Positions 27,023 to 35,659 of a stretch of 64,000 nucleotides of DNA are shown one piece after another (the stretch's first letter is position 1; every line of letters begins with the position of its first letter). The DNA comes from Tateyamaria sp. syn59. Lineage in GTDB: Bacteria > Pseudomonadota > Alphaproteobacteria > Rhodobacterales > Rhodobacteraceae. Location of the stretch: assembly GCF_007995245.1 (NCBI RefSeq), contig NZ_VCBA01000001.1, positions 387,730-451,729 of the forward strand. The letters are read 5' to 3'. The position numbers and the translations under genes were made by a program. Under the pieces are notes generated by a model that saw only the letters and a list, made by a program, of their open reading frames with translations, ran no database searches and was not told the origin of the DNA.

Positions 27023-28381
27023 TCACCCTTTCAGCGGGCTCAGCGAAGAGATCTCTCGCAGCTTGGCCCGCACCGCCCAGTCCGAGCCGAATCCGTAGCG
27101 CGCCCACCCCAGGCTGTCCAGCCTGACGGTGCGTGCCTCGGCGACGCGGCCCTGCAGGTCCAGCGCTTCGGCGCGCAAGAGCAGAAGGGTCGACAATAGT
27201 GCTGCGTTTTCGTTGCGCGCCGCCCGGTCGATATGCGGGGCAAGCGTGACCATGGCGGTATCACCGTCGCCGCGGCTGATGGCATATGCCGCCAGTTGGG
27301 TCGCGACATAGGCGCGGTGCAGGTCGGCACCGGGGGTTGCGGCATAAAATTGGTCGGCAGCCCGGAAATGAGACTGCGCAGTCTTTGGATCGGTCGACAA
27401 CAGCAAGCGGCCGTTGGCGTAGTGGGCGAAGGCGCGGCGGTGATCGCTCCATCCCATCGCTTGCGCGATGTCGAGTGCGCGTTCGGCAGCTTCGCGGCGC
27501 TGTCCGGTGCTCGCACCGGGGCCAAGTGCGGTTTGGACTGCCTCGCTCCACGCGCGCGGCGTGCGGGTGGCGTAGTTTGCGGGCAGGTTCTCACCACCCG
27601 GATTGATGCGGGCAAAGATCTGCGGCAAGCGCTGTGCCACCTGTCCGCGCGTCATGCCGGAGCGGAGTTCGGGTGCGTAATACGCCTTGAGCATCAGCAT
27701 GTCGAAGCCGGTCAGGACCGTGTGAACGTTGTCGTCGTTGAACACGCTGTCGGGCAGGCGGTACAGGTCGTTGAGCGGGCCGATGGCCTGCGCCAGTTCC
27801 TCGTGCAGGCAGTCGCGCACCTCTTGTGGGCTGGCGTCATTGGGCAGGAAGATGGCCAGCCGCTCACGCGTGCGCAGGTTCGACCAGCTTGTGCGCGGCG
27901 TGCGACGGTTGGGCTTGTATTCCGAGATGGTCGTGATGTTGGGCACGACGAAACAGGCGGCGTGGGGCAGGGCCTTGCGGATGTCGTTGCGCGACACCGC
28001 TTCGATGGTGATGTTGGCCGGATTGCCGGGCGCGGCCTCGTAGATGTCAATGTCCGCCTCGGTCCGCAGGCGGTGCATCAGGCGGCGCAAGTCGGTGCCC
28101 AGTGAGGCGGGGGGTGCCCCTGTCACGCGGACCGATATGGGCCCTTCGAACCGGGTAAAGACCGGCAACGCGCGTCCCGATTCCAGCTGAAAGCTCAGTT
28201 CGATGAAGTCGAGCGCCAGATCGTTGTTGGACCGGATCGGCTTGTCCGGGCGCGGCGCACCAAAGGTTTTCATCGGCGGCAGGTCGGTGCCGCCCGGCAG
28301 GGCGCGGGTGGGCGTGTCGCCGGGTGTGACCGGCACACAAGCATTGAGCAGCAGGACGAAGGGCAAAACAAACCGGCGCAT
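27023..28381 (-). CDS. DUF2927 lipoprotein
   Basis: This 452-residue protein has a lipoprotein signal (MRRFVLPFVLLLNAC, with the lipidated Cys at residue 15). The central DUF2927 domain is seen at about residues 190-260 (CLHEELAQAIGPLNDLYRLP, then SVFNDDNVHTVLT), and resembles a degenerate metallopeptidase with a HEE motif. The C-terminal 150 residues look like helical, TPR-like repeats. It is probably an outer-membrane or periplasmic lipoprotein. It is followed closely by the small membrane protein and vWA genes. Confidence 0.88.
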   Translation of the reverse strand: MRRFVLPFVLLLNACVPVTPGDTPTRALPGGTDLPPMKTFGAPRPDKPIRSNNDLALDFIELSFQLESGRALPVFTRFEGPISVRVTGAPPASLGTDLRRLMHRLRTEADIDIYEAAPGNPANITIEAVSRNDIRKALPHAACFVVPNITTISEYKPNRRTPRTSWSNLRTRERLAIFLPNDASPQEVRDCLHEELAQAIGPLNDLYRLPDSVFNDDNVHTVLTGFDMLMLKAYYAPELRSGMTRGQVAQRLPQIFARINPGGENLPANYATRTPRAWSEAVQTALGPGASTGQRREAAERALDIAQAMGWSDHRRAFAHYANGRLLLSTDPKTAQSHFRAADQFYAATPGADLHRAYVATQLAAYAISRGDGDTAMVTLAPHIDRAARNENAALLSTLLLLRAEALDLQGRVAEARTVRLDSLGWARYGFGSDWAVRAKLREISSLSPLKG

Positions 28382-28386
28382 CTGTT

Positions 28387-28842
28387 CTATCCCCGGTCGT
28401 ACTTGATGAACGGGGTCAGCGTGCCCACGCGGTCGTAGAGTTTGCGTGCTTGCGTATTGGTGTCCTGCGTCAACCAGTAGACTGAGGGGGCACCTGCGGC
28501 ATCTGCAGCAGCATACACCGCCTCGACCAGCGCGCGGCCGACGCCAAGCCCGCGAACAGACGGGTCGGCATACAGGTCCTGCAGGTAGCAGACGTTTTCG
28601 ACTTTCCAGCCGTGGCGGTGAAACAGATAGTGGGCGAGACCGACGGCTTTGCCGTCAACTTCGGCGATCAACCCGTTGAAGTCTTGAGGATCATCGCCCA
28701 GCAGGCGGTCGAAATAGGTATCGAATATGTCTTTGGGACGAGATGTTTCGTAAAACGCGAGATACGCGGCCCACAGATCATCCCACGCCGGGCGATCCGA
28801 CAACAAAAGAGGGCGCACTTTGAGTGCGTCTGTGCCTGTCAT
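28387..28842 (-). CDS. GNAT-family N-acetyltransferase
   Basis: This 151-residue enzyme matches the GNAT fold, with the acetyl-CoA-binding motif in LYADPSVRGLGVGRALVEAV and the C-terminal YWLTQDTNTQARKLYDRVG. It would transfer an acetyl group to an amine that cannot be identified here. The ATG at 28842 was chosen from an AGGCAG ribosome-binding site. Its stop is five bases before the lipoprotein start, so the two are co-transcribed. Confidence 0.9.
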   Translation of the reverse strand: MTGTDALKVRPLLLSDRPAWDDLWAAYLAFYETSRPKDIFDTYFDRLLGDDPQDFNGLIAEVDGKAVGLAHYLFHRHGWKVENVCYLQDLYADPSVRGLGVGRALVEAVYAAADAAGAPSVYWLTQDTNTQARKLYDRVGTLTPFIKYDRG

Positions 28843-28981
28843 TGCTACTGCCTGCCTGCTTTTTAGCATTTTGGATGCGGGCGTTTTCGCCTCTCATCAC
28901 GGTTAACGTATGGAGCAATTCAGGCAAAAGAAAGGTTTTTTGTCTTCTAATCAGACGGGTGTCGGGCGCGCATGCGGAATG

Positions 28982-29009
28982 TGACCCAAAAGACTCGCCT
29001 TTTGGGTCA
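28982..29009. terminator. 11-bp hairpin downstream of the MoxR gene
   Basis: TGACCCAAAAG and CTTTTGGGTCA form a perfect 11-bp stem with a 6-base loop, about 25 bases after the MoxR stop. No U-tract follows on the minus strand, so it may stabilise or pause the RNA rather than terminate. Confidence 0.4.
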
Positions 29010-29034
29010 GGTGCTTACGCAATGGGCTGTAACG

Positions 29035-29874
29035 TCAGCGTTGGCCGCGCGCCATGAAGGCGAGGCGTTCGAACAGGTGTACATCCTGCTCATTCTTCAA
29101 GAGCGCGCCGTGCAGTTTCGGCAGGGCCGAGGTGCCGCCAGATTTCAGGTCTTCGGCGCTCATATCCTCGGCCAGAAGCAGCTTGAGCCAGTCCAGCACT
29201 TCGGAGGTTGAGGGCTTTTTCTTCAGCCCCTGCTGTTCGCGGATTTCGAAGAACTGCGTGAGCGCCGTGGTCAGCAGGGCTTCCTTGATCCCTGGGTGGT
29301 GAACGGCCACGATCTGCTTCATTGTCTCCATATCCGGGAAACGGATGTAGTGGAAGAAACAGCGGCGGAGAAAGGCGTCGGGCAGTTCCTTTTCATTGTT
29401 GGAGGTGATGATGACGACCGGGCGTTGGCGGGCCTTTATCGTCTCGCCGGTCTCGTAGACGAAGAACTCCATCTTATCGAGTTCCTGCAGGAGATCGTTC
29501 GGGAATTCGATGTCGGCTTTGTCGATCTCGTCGATCAGCAGGACGACTTTTTCGTCGGCCTCAAACGCCTCCCAAAGCTTACCTTTCTTGATGTAGTTGC
29601 CGACGTCGTGGACCTTGTCCTCGCCCAACTGGCTGTCGCGCAGGCGGCTGACGGCATCGTACTCGTAGAGGCCCTGCTGGGCGCGGGTGGTGGATTTGAT
29701 GTTCCACTCGATCAGCCGCAGGCCCAGGCCGCGTGCCACCTGTTTGGCCAGCTCGGTCTTGCCGGTGCCGGGTTCGCCTTTGACGAGTAAGGGCCGTTCG
29801 AGTGTCACGGCGGCATTTACGGCGATGGTCAGGTCGTCGGTCGCGACATAGGCGTCGGTGCCCTGGAATTTCAT
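29035..29874 (-). CDS. MoxR-family AAA+ ATPase
   Basis: This 279-residue AAA+ ATPase has Walker A GEPGTGKTEL at residues 33-42, Walker B VVLLIDEIDKAD, and sensor 1 IITSNNEKELPDAFLRRC. MoxR ATPases work as chaperones with vWA proteins to assemble or activate metalloenzymes or envelope complexes. The CoxE-like vWA protein at 25629 is the likely partner and both are on the same strand with four genes between. It is divergent from dksA. Confidence 0.95.
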   Translation of the reverse strand: MKFQGTDAYVATDDLTIAVNAAVTLERPLLVKGEPGTGKTELAKQVARGLGLRLIEWNIKSTTRAQQGLYEYDAVSRLRDSQLGEDKVHDVGNYIKKGKLWEAFEADEKVVLLIDEIDKADIEFPNDLLQELDKMEFFVYETGETIKARQRPVVIITSNNEKELPDAFLRRCFFHYIRFPDMETMKQIVAVHHPGIKEALLTTALTQFFEIREQQGLKKKPSTSEVLDWLKLLLAEDMSAEDLKSGGTSALPKLHGALLKNEQDVHLFERLAFMARGQR

Positions 29875-29943
29875 GTGTGTTCACCCATTTGCGGCAATCT
29901 CTTCATCACGCAGCTTTTAGCCAATCTGGGGCGGGAATGGGTA

Positions 29944-29972
29944 GTGACAATCCCATGTCCCTCGGATAGACG
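29944..29972 (+). promoter_or_regulatory. Weak promoter candidate for dksA
   Basis: GTGACA and TAGACG are separated by 17 bases, about 85 bases before the dksA start. The -10 box is weak, so this is only a suggestion. Confidence 0.3.
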
Positions 29973-30056
29973 CTGCGGCAGGGAGCTGGTCGGGGCAAGC
30001 ACAGGACCAACTGGGGAGCCGCTATGGCCAACGTCAGTCGTATTGAGGGGAATGAA

Positions 30057-30479
30057 ATGAAACAGGAAGTATTCCTGCCGGATGACTATCGTCCGGCCGA
30101 AGACGAGCCGTTCATGAATGACCGGCAGGTCGAGTATTTTCGCCGCAAGTTGCTGAACTGGAAATCCGAGCTGCTGGCGGGCAGCCGCGACACGATCGAA
30201 GGGCTGCAGGACGGCACGCGGAACATTCCTGACGTGGCCGACCGCGCGTCCGAGGAAACGGATCGCGCGCTGGAGCTGCGCACCCGTGACCGGCAGCGCA
30301 AACTCGTGTCCAAGATCGACGCGGCGTTGCGCCGGATCGACGAGGGCGAATATGGCTACTGCATCGTCACGGGCGAGCCGATTTCGCTGAAACGTCTGGA
30401 CGCACGGCCCATCGCGACCATGAGCCTTGAGGCGCAGGAACGTCACGAGCGGCGTGAAAAGGTCCATCGCGACGACTAA
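30057..30479 (+). CDS. dksA: DksA-family RNA polymerase-binding transcription factor
   Basis: This 140-residue factor enters the secondary channel of RNA polymerase and works with ppGpp. The coiled coil is at about residues 30-100 with the acidic tip in RNIPDVADRASEETDRA. In the zinc-finger region only one of the four usual cysteines remains (GYCIVTGEPI...ATMSLEAQ), as in the DksA of Rhodobacter sphaeroides. The ATG at 30057 follows GAGGGG and gives the family start MKQEVFLPDDY; an in-frame ATG 33 bases upstream also has a possible ribosome-binding site. Confidence 0.91.
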   Translation: MKQEVFLPDDYRPAEDEPFMNDRQVEYFRRKLLNWKSELLAGSRDTIEGLQDGTRNIPDVADRASEETDRALELRTRDRQRKLVSKIDAALRRIDEGEYGYCIVTGEPISLKRLDARPIATMSLEAQERHERREKVHRDD

Positions 30480-30494
30480 ACGGTAGGTCGAATT

Positions 30495-30515
30495 TTGGGG
30501 CGTTCTGCGCCCCGA
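30495..30515 (+). terminator. Terminator hairpin after dksA
   Basis: GGGGCG pairs with CGCCCC around TTCTG, extended by T/A and T/G pairs. It lies 16 bases after the stop. There is no strong U-tract. Confidence 0.5.
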
Positions 30516-30669
30516 AAGTGCGCAACCATCAGCACGTGGTGCGCGCGGTTGGATACACTTCTGCGGTGTTTTTGCCAACTGCGCCATGCCCAACCAATCC
30601 ACGTTTTTTGCTTCAGTGCCCTGAGCAACTCGGACCCGAGCCAAACCTCTGCACTTCGCAGCCAGACGG

Positions 30670-31719
30670 TCAGAACTGGATATCAAAGCCCGCTTTGACG
30701 CCGTAATTCTGGCGTGCGCGCCCACCGAGACCCTCCACAAAGCTGTCGATGACAAGCGAGCTGCCCGCGTCGGTCACATAGCTGAAACCGACATTGACGC
30801 GGCCGTTGCGCTTGCGTTCGACAGGCATAAGGAAAGTGCTGTAGCCATAGCGCCGCGTCGACGTATCAGACAGCGCGCCACCGCCTTTGATGATGAAACG
30901 CGCGCCATTCATGTGCCGCACGATGTGCCTGAAATCCAAGCCCACGCGGATATGGCGCATGCTCAAGCTCTGGCCGGTACCGGATCCACCTTGGCCGGGC
31001 GCGACCTCGTCCACCACGTGTGACACGAGCACGTTCGGGGTCAGCGTGGTGGCATCGTATCGTAGTTTTCCGGACAGCCGCAGCTGTGCCAGACCACGAC
31101 GGGTGTCGGGCTGCCCGCCACCTTGCCCCGATAGGCTGATGCCGTCCGAGGCCTGCCCAACGAGCAGCCTGCCGTCGAAAAACAGCGGGTGGTTGGCATT
31201 GCGCGCCAGGAAGTAGGAGCCGGCCATTGCGCCAGTGCCTTTTCGGTCGGAACTGGCGCCTTTCTGTGCCAGATAGTCCGCCTCAATCATGCCGCCGACG
31301 ATCAGGGTCGGCGCGACATAGGCATGTACACCCATCGCGCCAAAGCCGTATTTGTCGGTGCGCAGACCGTCTTCGCCCCATCGCCCCGTGGCGCGCGCCC
31401 ACAGCCGCTGGTTCACGCCACTGGAAAAGGTCAAGGTGCCCTCGTCGTCTGTGATGTCCGCGTTCAGCGCGCCAGATCCCGCGCCCGATATAAAGGGCGT
31501 CAGGTCGGGCTGGTGCCGGATCAGCCTGTTCATGCGGGCGATTTGCAGCTGAAACATCAGCTTTTCTGCTTCGGCCGTGTCTGCCCGGGCGTGGCCCTGA
31601 AGCCCGGCCGTGGACATGAGTGCCACCAGCACGAGCACGACGTGGCGCAGTGCAGACTTCGCGCGCAGCACTGCTAAGGCGGCCGCATGCAAAGCATTCT
31701 GAGCGTGGGTCTTGTTCAT
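30670..31719 (-). CDS. Exported outer-membrane beta-barrel-like protein
   Basis: This 349-residue protein has a long basic N-terminus before a hydrophobic signal segment (HVVLVLVALMSTAGLQGHARA). The rest shows alternating beta-strand patterns and ends in FDIQF with a terminal Phe, typical of outer-membrane barrels. The pattern of glycine-rich strands resembles autotransporter barrels, but no passenger domain is present. The start was taken as the ATG directly after an overlapping GTG. No partner gene is adjacent. Confidence 0.7.
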   Translation of the reverse strand: MNKTHAQNALHAAALAVLRAKSALRHVVLVLVALMSTAGLQGHARADTAEAEKLMFQLQIARMNRLIRHQPDLTPFISGAGSGALNADITDDEGTLTFSSGVNQRLWARATGRWGEDGLRTDKYGFGAMGVHAYVAPTLIVGGMIEADYLAQKGASSDRKGTGAMAGSYFLARNANHPLFFDGRLLVGQASDGISLSGQGGGQPDTRRGLAQLRLSGKLRYDATTLTPNVLVSHVVDEVAPGQGGSGTGQSLSMRHIRVGLDFRHIVRHMNGARFIIKGGGALSDTSTRRYGYSTFLMPVERKRNGRVNVGFSYVTDAGSSLVIDSFVEGLGGRARQNYGVKAGFDIQF

Positions 31720-31946
31720 CACAAAAGCACCTGGGGCAGATAGATCGGTATGGAAGGCAGCGGCCTGATGTGCAGTCGGATTTCAGGTGGCTGATATCCG
31801 CCTATCTACACACGCTTGGATTGATCTGTCAGCCGAAAGATGGGCTGAAGCCCACGGTGCAAGGCTCATTTATTGTGTCAGTTGGTAATACAATGAGATA
31901 CGGGCGCGCCTTTTGGCCCGCGCGTTCGCCGTTGTGAGCCGATGGG

Positions 31947-32993
31947 TTATCCCTTTGCCCGTGTCAGCATTCCGAAGAGATCTCGCGGGTCATCCGGGTC
32001 GGCCAGCAGGTCGAGTGGGTGGTAGAAGGGTGTGCCGTTGATCCGGTCGCGGACGTAGCGCAGGGCGGAGAAGTCTTCGATCGCGAAGCCGACGCTGTCG
32101 AAGATGGTGATTTGTTTGTCGGACGTGCGGCCCTGGGCCTGGCCGGTGAGGACCTGCCAAATTTCGGTGACAGGGTGGTCTGCGTCGAGTTGCTGGATGT
32201 CGCCCTCGATCCGGGTTTGGGGCGGGTATTCGACGAAGATGTCACCGCGTTTGAGGATGGCGGGTGCGATTTCCGTTTTGCCCGGACAGTCGCCGCCGAT
32301 GGCGTTGATGTGGACGCCTGCGCCGACCATGTTGTCGTTCAGGATCGTGGCGTAGGCTTTGTCCGCCGTGCAGGTGGTGAGGATTTGGGCGCCTTCGATG
32401 GCGTCCTCGGCTGTTTTGCACTGCGTGACCTTCAGGCCGGTCCCGGCGAGGTTGGCGGCGCATTTTGCGGTCGCGGCGGGGTCGATGTCGTAGAGGCGGA
32501 CCTCTTCGATGCCTGCGATGGCGTGCATGGCCAGCGACTGGAATTCCGACTGCGCGCCGTTGCCGATCATGGCCATGGTCTTGGCCCCTTTGGGCGCGAG
32601 GGTGCGTGCGACCATGGCGGAGGTGGCCGCTGTGCGCAGGGCTGTAAGCATGGTCATTTCGGTGAGCAGGACGGGATAGCCGGTGTCCACATCTGCCAGC
32701 AGCCCGAAGGCGGTGACGGTTTGCAGCCCGTCGGCGGTGTTCTTGGGGTGGCCGTTGACGTATTTGAAGCCGTAGGTTTCGCCGTCTGAGGTTGGCATCA
32801 GCTCGATCACCCCTTCGGCGGAGTGGGAGGCGACGCGGGGCGTCTTGTCGAAGAGCTCCCACCTTTTGAAGTCGGCTTCGATATAGTCCGCCAGCCCGCG
32901 CAGCATATCGGCCACGCCGATGTGATGGATCAGTTGCATCATGTGATCGACGGAGACGAAGGGGACGAGGGCCTTGTCGGAGGGTTCTTGCAT
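31947..32993 (-). CDS. ocd: Ornithine cyclodeaminase
   Basis: This 348-residue NAD-dependent enzyme converts ornithine to proline and ammonia. It matches the ornithine cyclodeaminase/mu-crystallin family over its full length, with the Rossmann motif in AMIGNGAQSEFQ and the HINAIGGDCPGKTE segment. AAGGAGA precedes the ATG. It lies 11 bases downstream of arginase, so together they turn arginine into urea and proline. An Lrp-type regulator is divergent. Confidence 0.95.
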   Translation of the reverse strand: MQEPSDKALVPFVSVDHMMQLIHHIGVADMLRGLADYIEADFKRWELFDKTPRVASHSAEGVIELMPTSDGETYGFKYVNGHPKNTADGLQTVTAFGLLADVDTGYPVLLTEMTMLTALRTAATSAMVARTLAPKGAKTMAMIGNGAQSEFQSLAMHAIAGIEEVRLYDIDPAATAKCAANLAGTGLKVTQCKTAEDAIEGAQILTTCTADKAYATILNDNMVGAGVHINAIGGDCPGKTEIAPAILKRGDIFVEYPPQTRIEGDIQQLDADHPVTEIWQVLTGQAQGRTSDKQITIFDSVGFAIEDFSALRYVRDRINGTPFYHPLDLLADPDDPRDLFGMLTRAKG

Positions 32994-33004
32994 TGTCTGT
33001 CTCC

Positions 33005-33925
33005 TTAATAGGCGCGGGTGGGGCGGTCGAAGACGCGGCGGCCGAAGGCGGAGGCGGTGAGGTCCACCATCAGTTGTGCGGTGCGCCCGCGTTCGTCGAG
33101 GAAGGGGTTGAGTTCCACGATGTCGAGCGAGGACATAAGGCTGCTGTCGCAGATCATCTCCATCACCAGGTGCGCTTCGCGGATGGTCGCGCCGCCGGGG
33201 ACGGTGGTGTCCACGGCGGGGGCAACGGATGGATCAAGGAAGTCGACATCAAGGGAGACGTGGAGGAGGCCGCCCGCTTTTGCGACCCGGTCGAGGAAAG
33301 CCGCGAGGGGCTTGGCGATCCCGTGTTCGTCGATGTGGCGCATGTCCACGTAAGTGACATCGGTTTCTTCGATGGCGGCGCGTTCTTCAGCATCGACGGA
33401 GCGGAGGCCGAGCATGGCGATGTTTTCGTGGCGGACCGGGTTGGGGACGGGTGGAAAGCCGTCGAACCCTTCGCGGCCCGTGACGTAGCCCATGGGTGTG
33501 CCGTGCAGGTTGCCGGAGGCTGTGGTGGCGGGCGTGTGGTAGTCGGTGTGGGCGTCGAGCCAGAGGACGAAAAGCGGGCGGTTGGCTTTCGCGGCGGCGT
33601 TCGTCATGCCGCGGACGGTGCCGAGGGCGAGGGCATGGTCGCCGCCCATGAAGATGGGGATGGTGTTTGGTGTAACCGCTTCGGCGCGGTCGGACAGGGC
33701 CGCGGTCCAGGCGATGGTTTCTTGCAGGGCGTGCAGGTGGGTGCCGGTGGTTTCCGTGAAGGCGGCGGGGGTGACGTTGCCGGTGTCGGTGACGCTGTGG
33801 CCGAGGTCTGACAGTGCCGTGTGGAGGCCAGCGGTGCGCAGAGCGTCTGGGCCCATAAGGCAGCCTTGGCGGCGTTTGCCGCTGTCCATGGGGACGCCGA
33901 TCAGGTCGATTGTTTTGGGTGTCAT
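33005..33925 (-). CDS. rocF: Arginase
   Basis: This 306-residue enzyme hydrolyses arginine to ornithine and urea. The manganese-binding motifs are GGDHAL, WLDAHTD and SLDVDFLDPS, as expected for the ureohydrolase family; the sequence resembles arginase rather than agmatinase. The ATG at 33925 is preceded by GAGGG. It is followed directly by ornithine cyclodeaminase and the pair is probably controlled by the divergent Lrp regulator. Confidence 0.95.
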   Translation of the reverse strand: MTPKTIDLIGVPMDSGKRRQGCLMGPDALRTAGLHTALSDLGHSVTDTGNVTPAAFTETTGTHLHALQETIAWTAALSDRAEAVTPNTIPIFMGGDHALALGTVRGMTNAAAKANRPLFVLWLDAHTDYHTPATTASGNLHGTPMGYVTGREGFDGFPPVPNPVRHENIAMLGLRSVDAEERAAIEETDVTYVDMRHIDEHGIAKPLAAFLDRVAKAGGLLHVSLDVDFLDPSVAPAVDTTVPGGATIREAHLVMEMICDSSLMSSLDIVELNPFLDERGRTAQLMVDLTASAFGRRVFDRPTRAY

Positions 33926-33957
33926 CTGAGCCCTCGCGTGTGGTTGCGTGAGATGTC

Positions 33958-34016
33958 TGATCAATTTGTGTCGTGGACAAGCGGTCAAAGTGGACGTATC
34001 GGAACCTAGTTGATCA
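33958..34016. promoter_or_regulatory. Two TGATCA sites between rocF and the Lrp gene
   Basis: Palindromic TGATCA occurs at 33958-33963 and 34011-34016, 53 bases apart in the 105-base divergent region. They are candidates for Lrp-type binding, which often uses several spaced sites. Confidence 0.3.
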
Positions 34017-34030
34017 TAACGGAGGTTTGA

Positions 34031-34456
34031 ATGGACGATACTGACAACCGTTTGATTGCGGCACTGCGCCATGATGCGCGGGCGTCACTGTCGGATCTGT
34101 CTATTAGGCTGGGCCTGTCCCGCACCACTGTGCGGTCGCGGATCGAGAAGTTGCAGGCGCGGGGAGACATTGTGGGCTTTACCGTGGTGCTAAAGGCCGA
34201 CACGGCGCGCGATCCGGTGCGGGGTCTGATGATGATCGGGATCGAGGGGCGGGGGACCGAGCGGATCATCCGCCAGCTTCAGGGCATGGTCGAGGTACGG
34301 GCCGTGCACTCGACCAACGGACGCTGGGATGTGATTGTCGAGATCGGGACTGAGACGCTGGAGCGGTTTGACACCGTGCTGTTCGACATACGGCGGTTGG
34401 ATGGGGTCGTGGCGAGCGAGACGTCGTTGCTGCTGTCTACGCGGAAGTCGGCCTGA
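34031..34456 (+). CDS. Lrp/AsnC-family transcriptional regulator
   Basis: This 141-residue regulator has an N-terminal helix-turn-helix (LSDLSIRLGLSRTTVRSRIE) and a C-terminal RAM ligand-binding domain (VEVRAVHSTNGRWDVIVEI). Because it is divergent from rocF-ocd, it probably senses arginine, ornithine or another amino acid and controls this catabolic operon. Its 3' end overlaps the convergent dsbB gene by 20 bases. Confidence 0.93.
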   Translation: MDDTDNRLIAALRHDARASLSDLSIRLGLSRTTVRSRIEKLQARGDIVGFTVVLKADTARDPVRGLMMIGIEGRGTERIIRQLQGMVEVRAVHSTNGRWDVIVEIGTETLERFDTVLFDIRRLDGVVASETSLLLSTRKSA

Positions 34457-34907
34457 CGCGGAGGGCGGCGATCCAGAGGCCTGTTATCACCAGCGACAGC
34501 ACCATATTCCAGCCCGCCATGGACAGGCCTGCGAATTGCCACGCAATCTCGTCACAGCGGATGAGGGGGGCGGACATGATCTGGTCGAAAAGCGCGTCGG
34601 GGTCGAGCCCGCCAACCGCACCTGCGGAGCAGCTTGAGGGACCTTGCCACCAGCCTTGTTCGACGCCCACGTGATAGCCCCCGATCCCGGCGGTGACGAG
34701 AGCAGCAGCGGCGCCGAGGGCGATCAGGGTGGGTAGGGGTAGGAAAAAGGCAAGGGCGCCCAGCAGGATGGCGGCCACGTGGGGGTAGCGTTGCCAGATG
34801 CACATCTGGCAGGGTGCGAGGCCGCCGAGATGCTGGAACGCATAGGCGCCCAAAAGCAGCGCGGCAGAGCCGCCTGCGGCAAGCATCACGTAGGCGTTTC
34901 TTGTCAT
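34437..34907 (-). CDS. dsbB: Disulfide bond formation protein B
   Basis: This 156-residue membrane protein has four helices. The two cysteine pairs expected of DsbB are present: Cys-x-x-Cys in LAPCQMCIWQRYPH and the loop cysteines in GPSSCS...LIRCDE. It reoxidises DsbA and passes electrons to quinones. It overlaps the upstream YqaA-like gene by four bases (ATGA), so the two are co-translated. Confidence 0.92.
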   Translation of the reverse strand: MTRNAYVMLAAGGSAALLLGAYAFQHLGGLAPCQMCIWQRYPHVAAILLGALAFFLPLPTLIALGAAAALVTAGIGGYHVGVEQGWWQGPSSCSAGAVGGLDPDALFDQIMSAPLIRCDEIAWQFAGLSMAGWNMVLSLVITGLWIAALRVRPTSA

Positions 34908-35482
34908 AGTGCCCCCACGGCCAGGAACCCGCCGATGAGGATTATGATGAAGAGCGTGAACATCAAGCCCAGGCGGCGTTCTATGAAATCACGAATTGGT
35001 GCGCCGAAGTGCCAGAGCAGGCCGGCAACAAGAAAGAAACGCAGGGCGCGGGCGAGGATTGATGTCGCAACGAAGGTGGCGAGCGGCATGGAGGTCCAGC
35101 CCGACATGATCGTGATCACCTTATAGGGGAAGGGCGTAACCCCGGCGGTGAGCACAGCCCAGAAGCCCACGTCGTTGAACCGGGTGTTGAAGGCCTCCAT
35201 TGCGTCCGCCTTGCCCAGAGCGGCGAGGATCGGTTCGCCGATGGTCTCAAACGCGAAGGCGCCGATGGCGTAGCCCAGAAGTCCGCCGAGCACCGATGAC
35301 ACCAGAGCCACGCCTGCAATCAGGAAGGCACGATGCGGGGCTGCGAGGATCATGGGGATCATCAAAACGTCTGGCGGGATCGGAAAAACCGAGCTTTCGA
35401 TGAAGGCCACGAAGGCCAAAACCCACAGCGCCCTCGGGTGGTTGGCCCAGCCCATGGTCCAATCGTAAAGTCCACGTATCAT
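34904..35482 (-). CDS. YqaA/DedA-like membrane protein
   Basis: This 192-residue inner-membrane protein has about five hydrophobic helices and the SNARE-associated/DedA-like pattern (AFIESSVFPIPPDVLMIPMI, then GAFAFETIGEP and VTPFPYKVITIMSGW). Members of this group include lipid scramblases and transporters, but YqaA itself is uncharacterised. The ATG at 35482 gives the family start MIRGLYDWTMGWA. It is 92 bases from the tRNA-Leu gene, which is on the other strand. Confidence 0.9.
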   Translation of the reverse strand: MIRGLYDWTMGWANHPRALWVLAFVAFIESSVFPIPPDVLMIPMILAAPHRAFLIAGVALVSSVLGGLLGYAIGAFAFETIGEPILAALGKADAMEAFNTRFNDVGFWAVLTAGVTPFPYKVITIMSGWTSMPLATFVATSILARALRFFLVAGLLWHFGAPIRDFIERRLGLMFTLFIIILIGGFLAVGAL

Positions 35483-35573
35483 GTATGGCGGCAGATCATG
35501 CGGGCTGCGCCACGTCAAGGCGTCGCTTTGCCCTTGCCCCCGCATCGGCAGTTCGGTATCCGAAAGCTCTGAG

Positions 35574-35659
35574 GCCCAAGTGGCGGAATGGTAGACGCAG
35601 GGGATTCAAAATCCCCCGCCCTTGCGGGCGTGCCGGTTCGAGTCCGGCCTTGGGTACCA
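35574..35659 (+). tRNA. tRNA-Leu, anticodon CAA
   Basis: The 86-base gene includes the encoded CCA. The acceptor arm GCCCAAG pairs with CTTGGGT, the anticodon CAA is at 35607-35609 in the loop TTCAAAA, a long variable arm follows (CCGCCCTTGCGGGCG region), and the T arm is GCCGGTTCGAGTCCGGC. It decodes UUG codons. Confidence 0.97.

Noticed and set aside
29871-30755. 294-codon minus-strand frame
   Set aside because: It is antisense to dksA and runs through the intergenic region without a plausible start.
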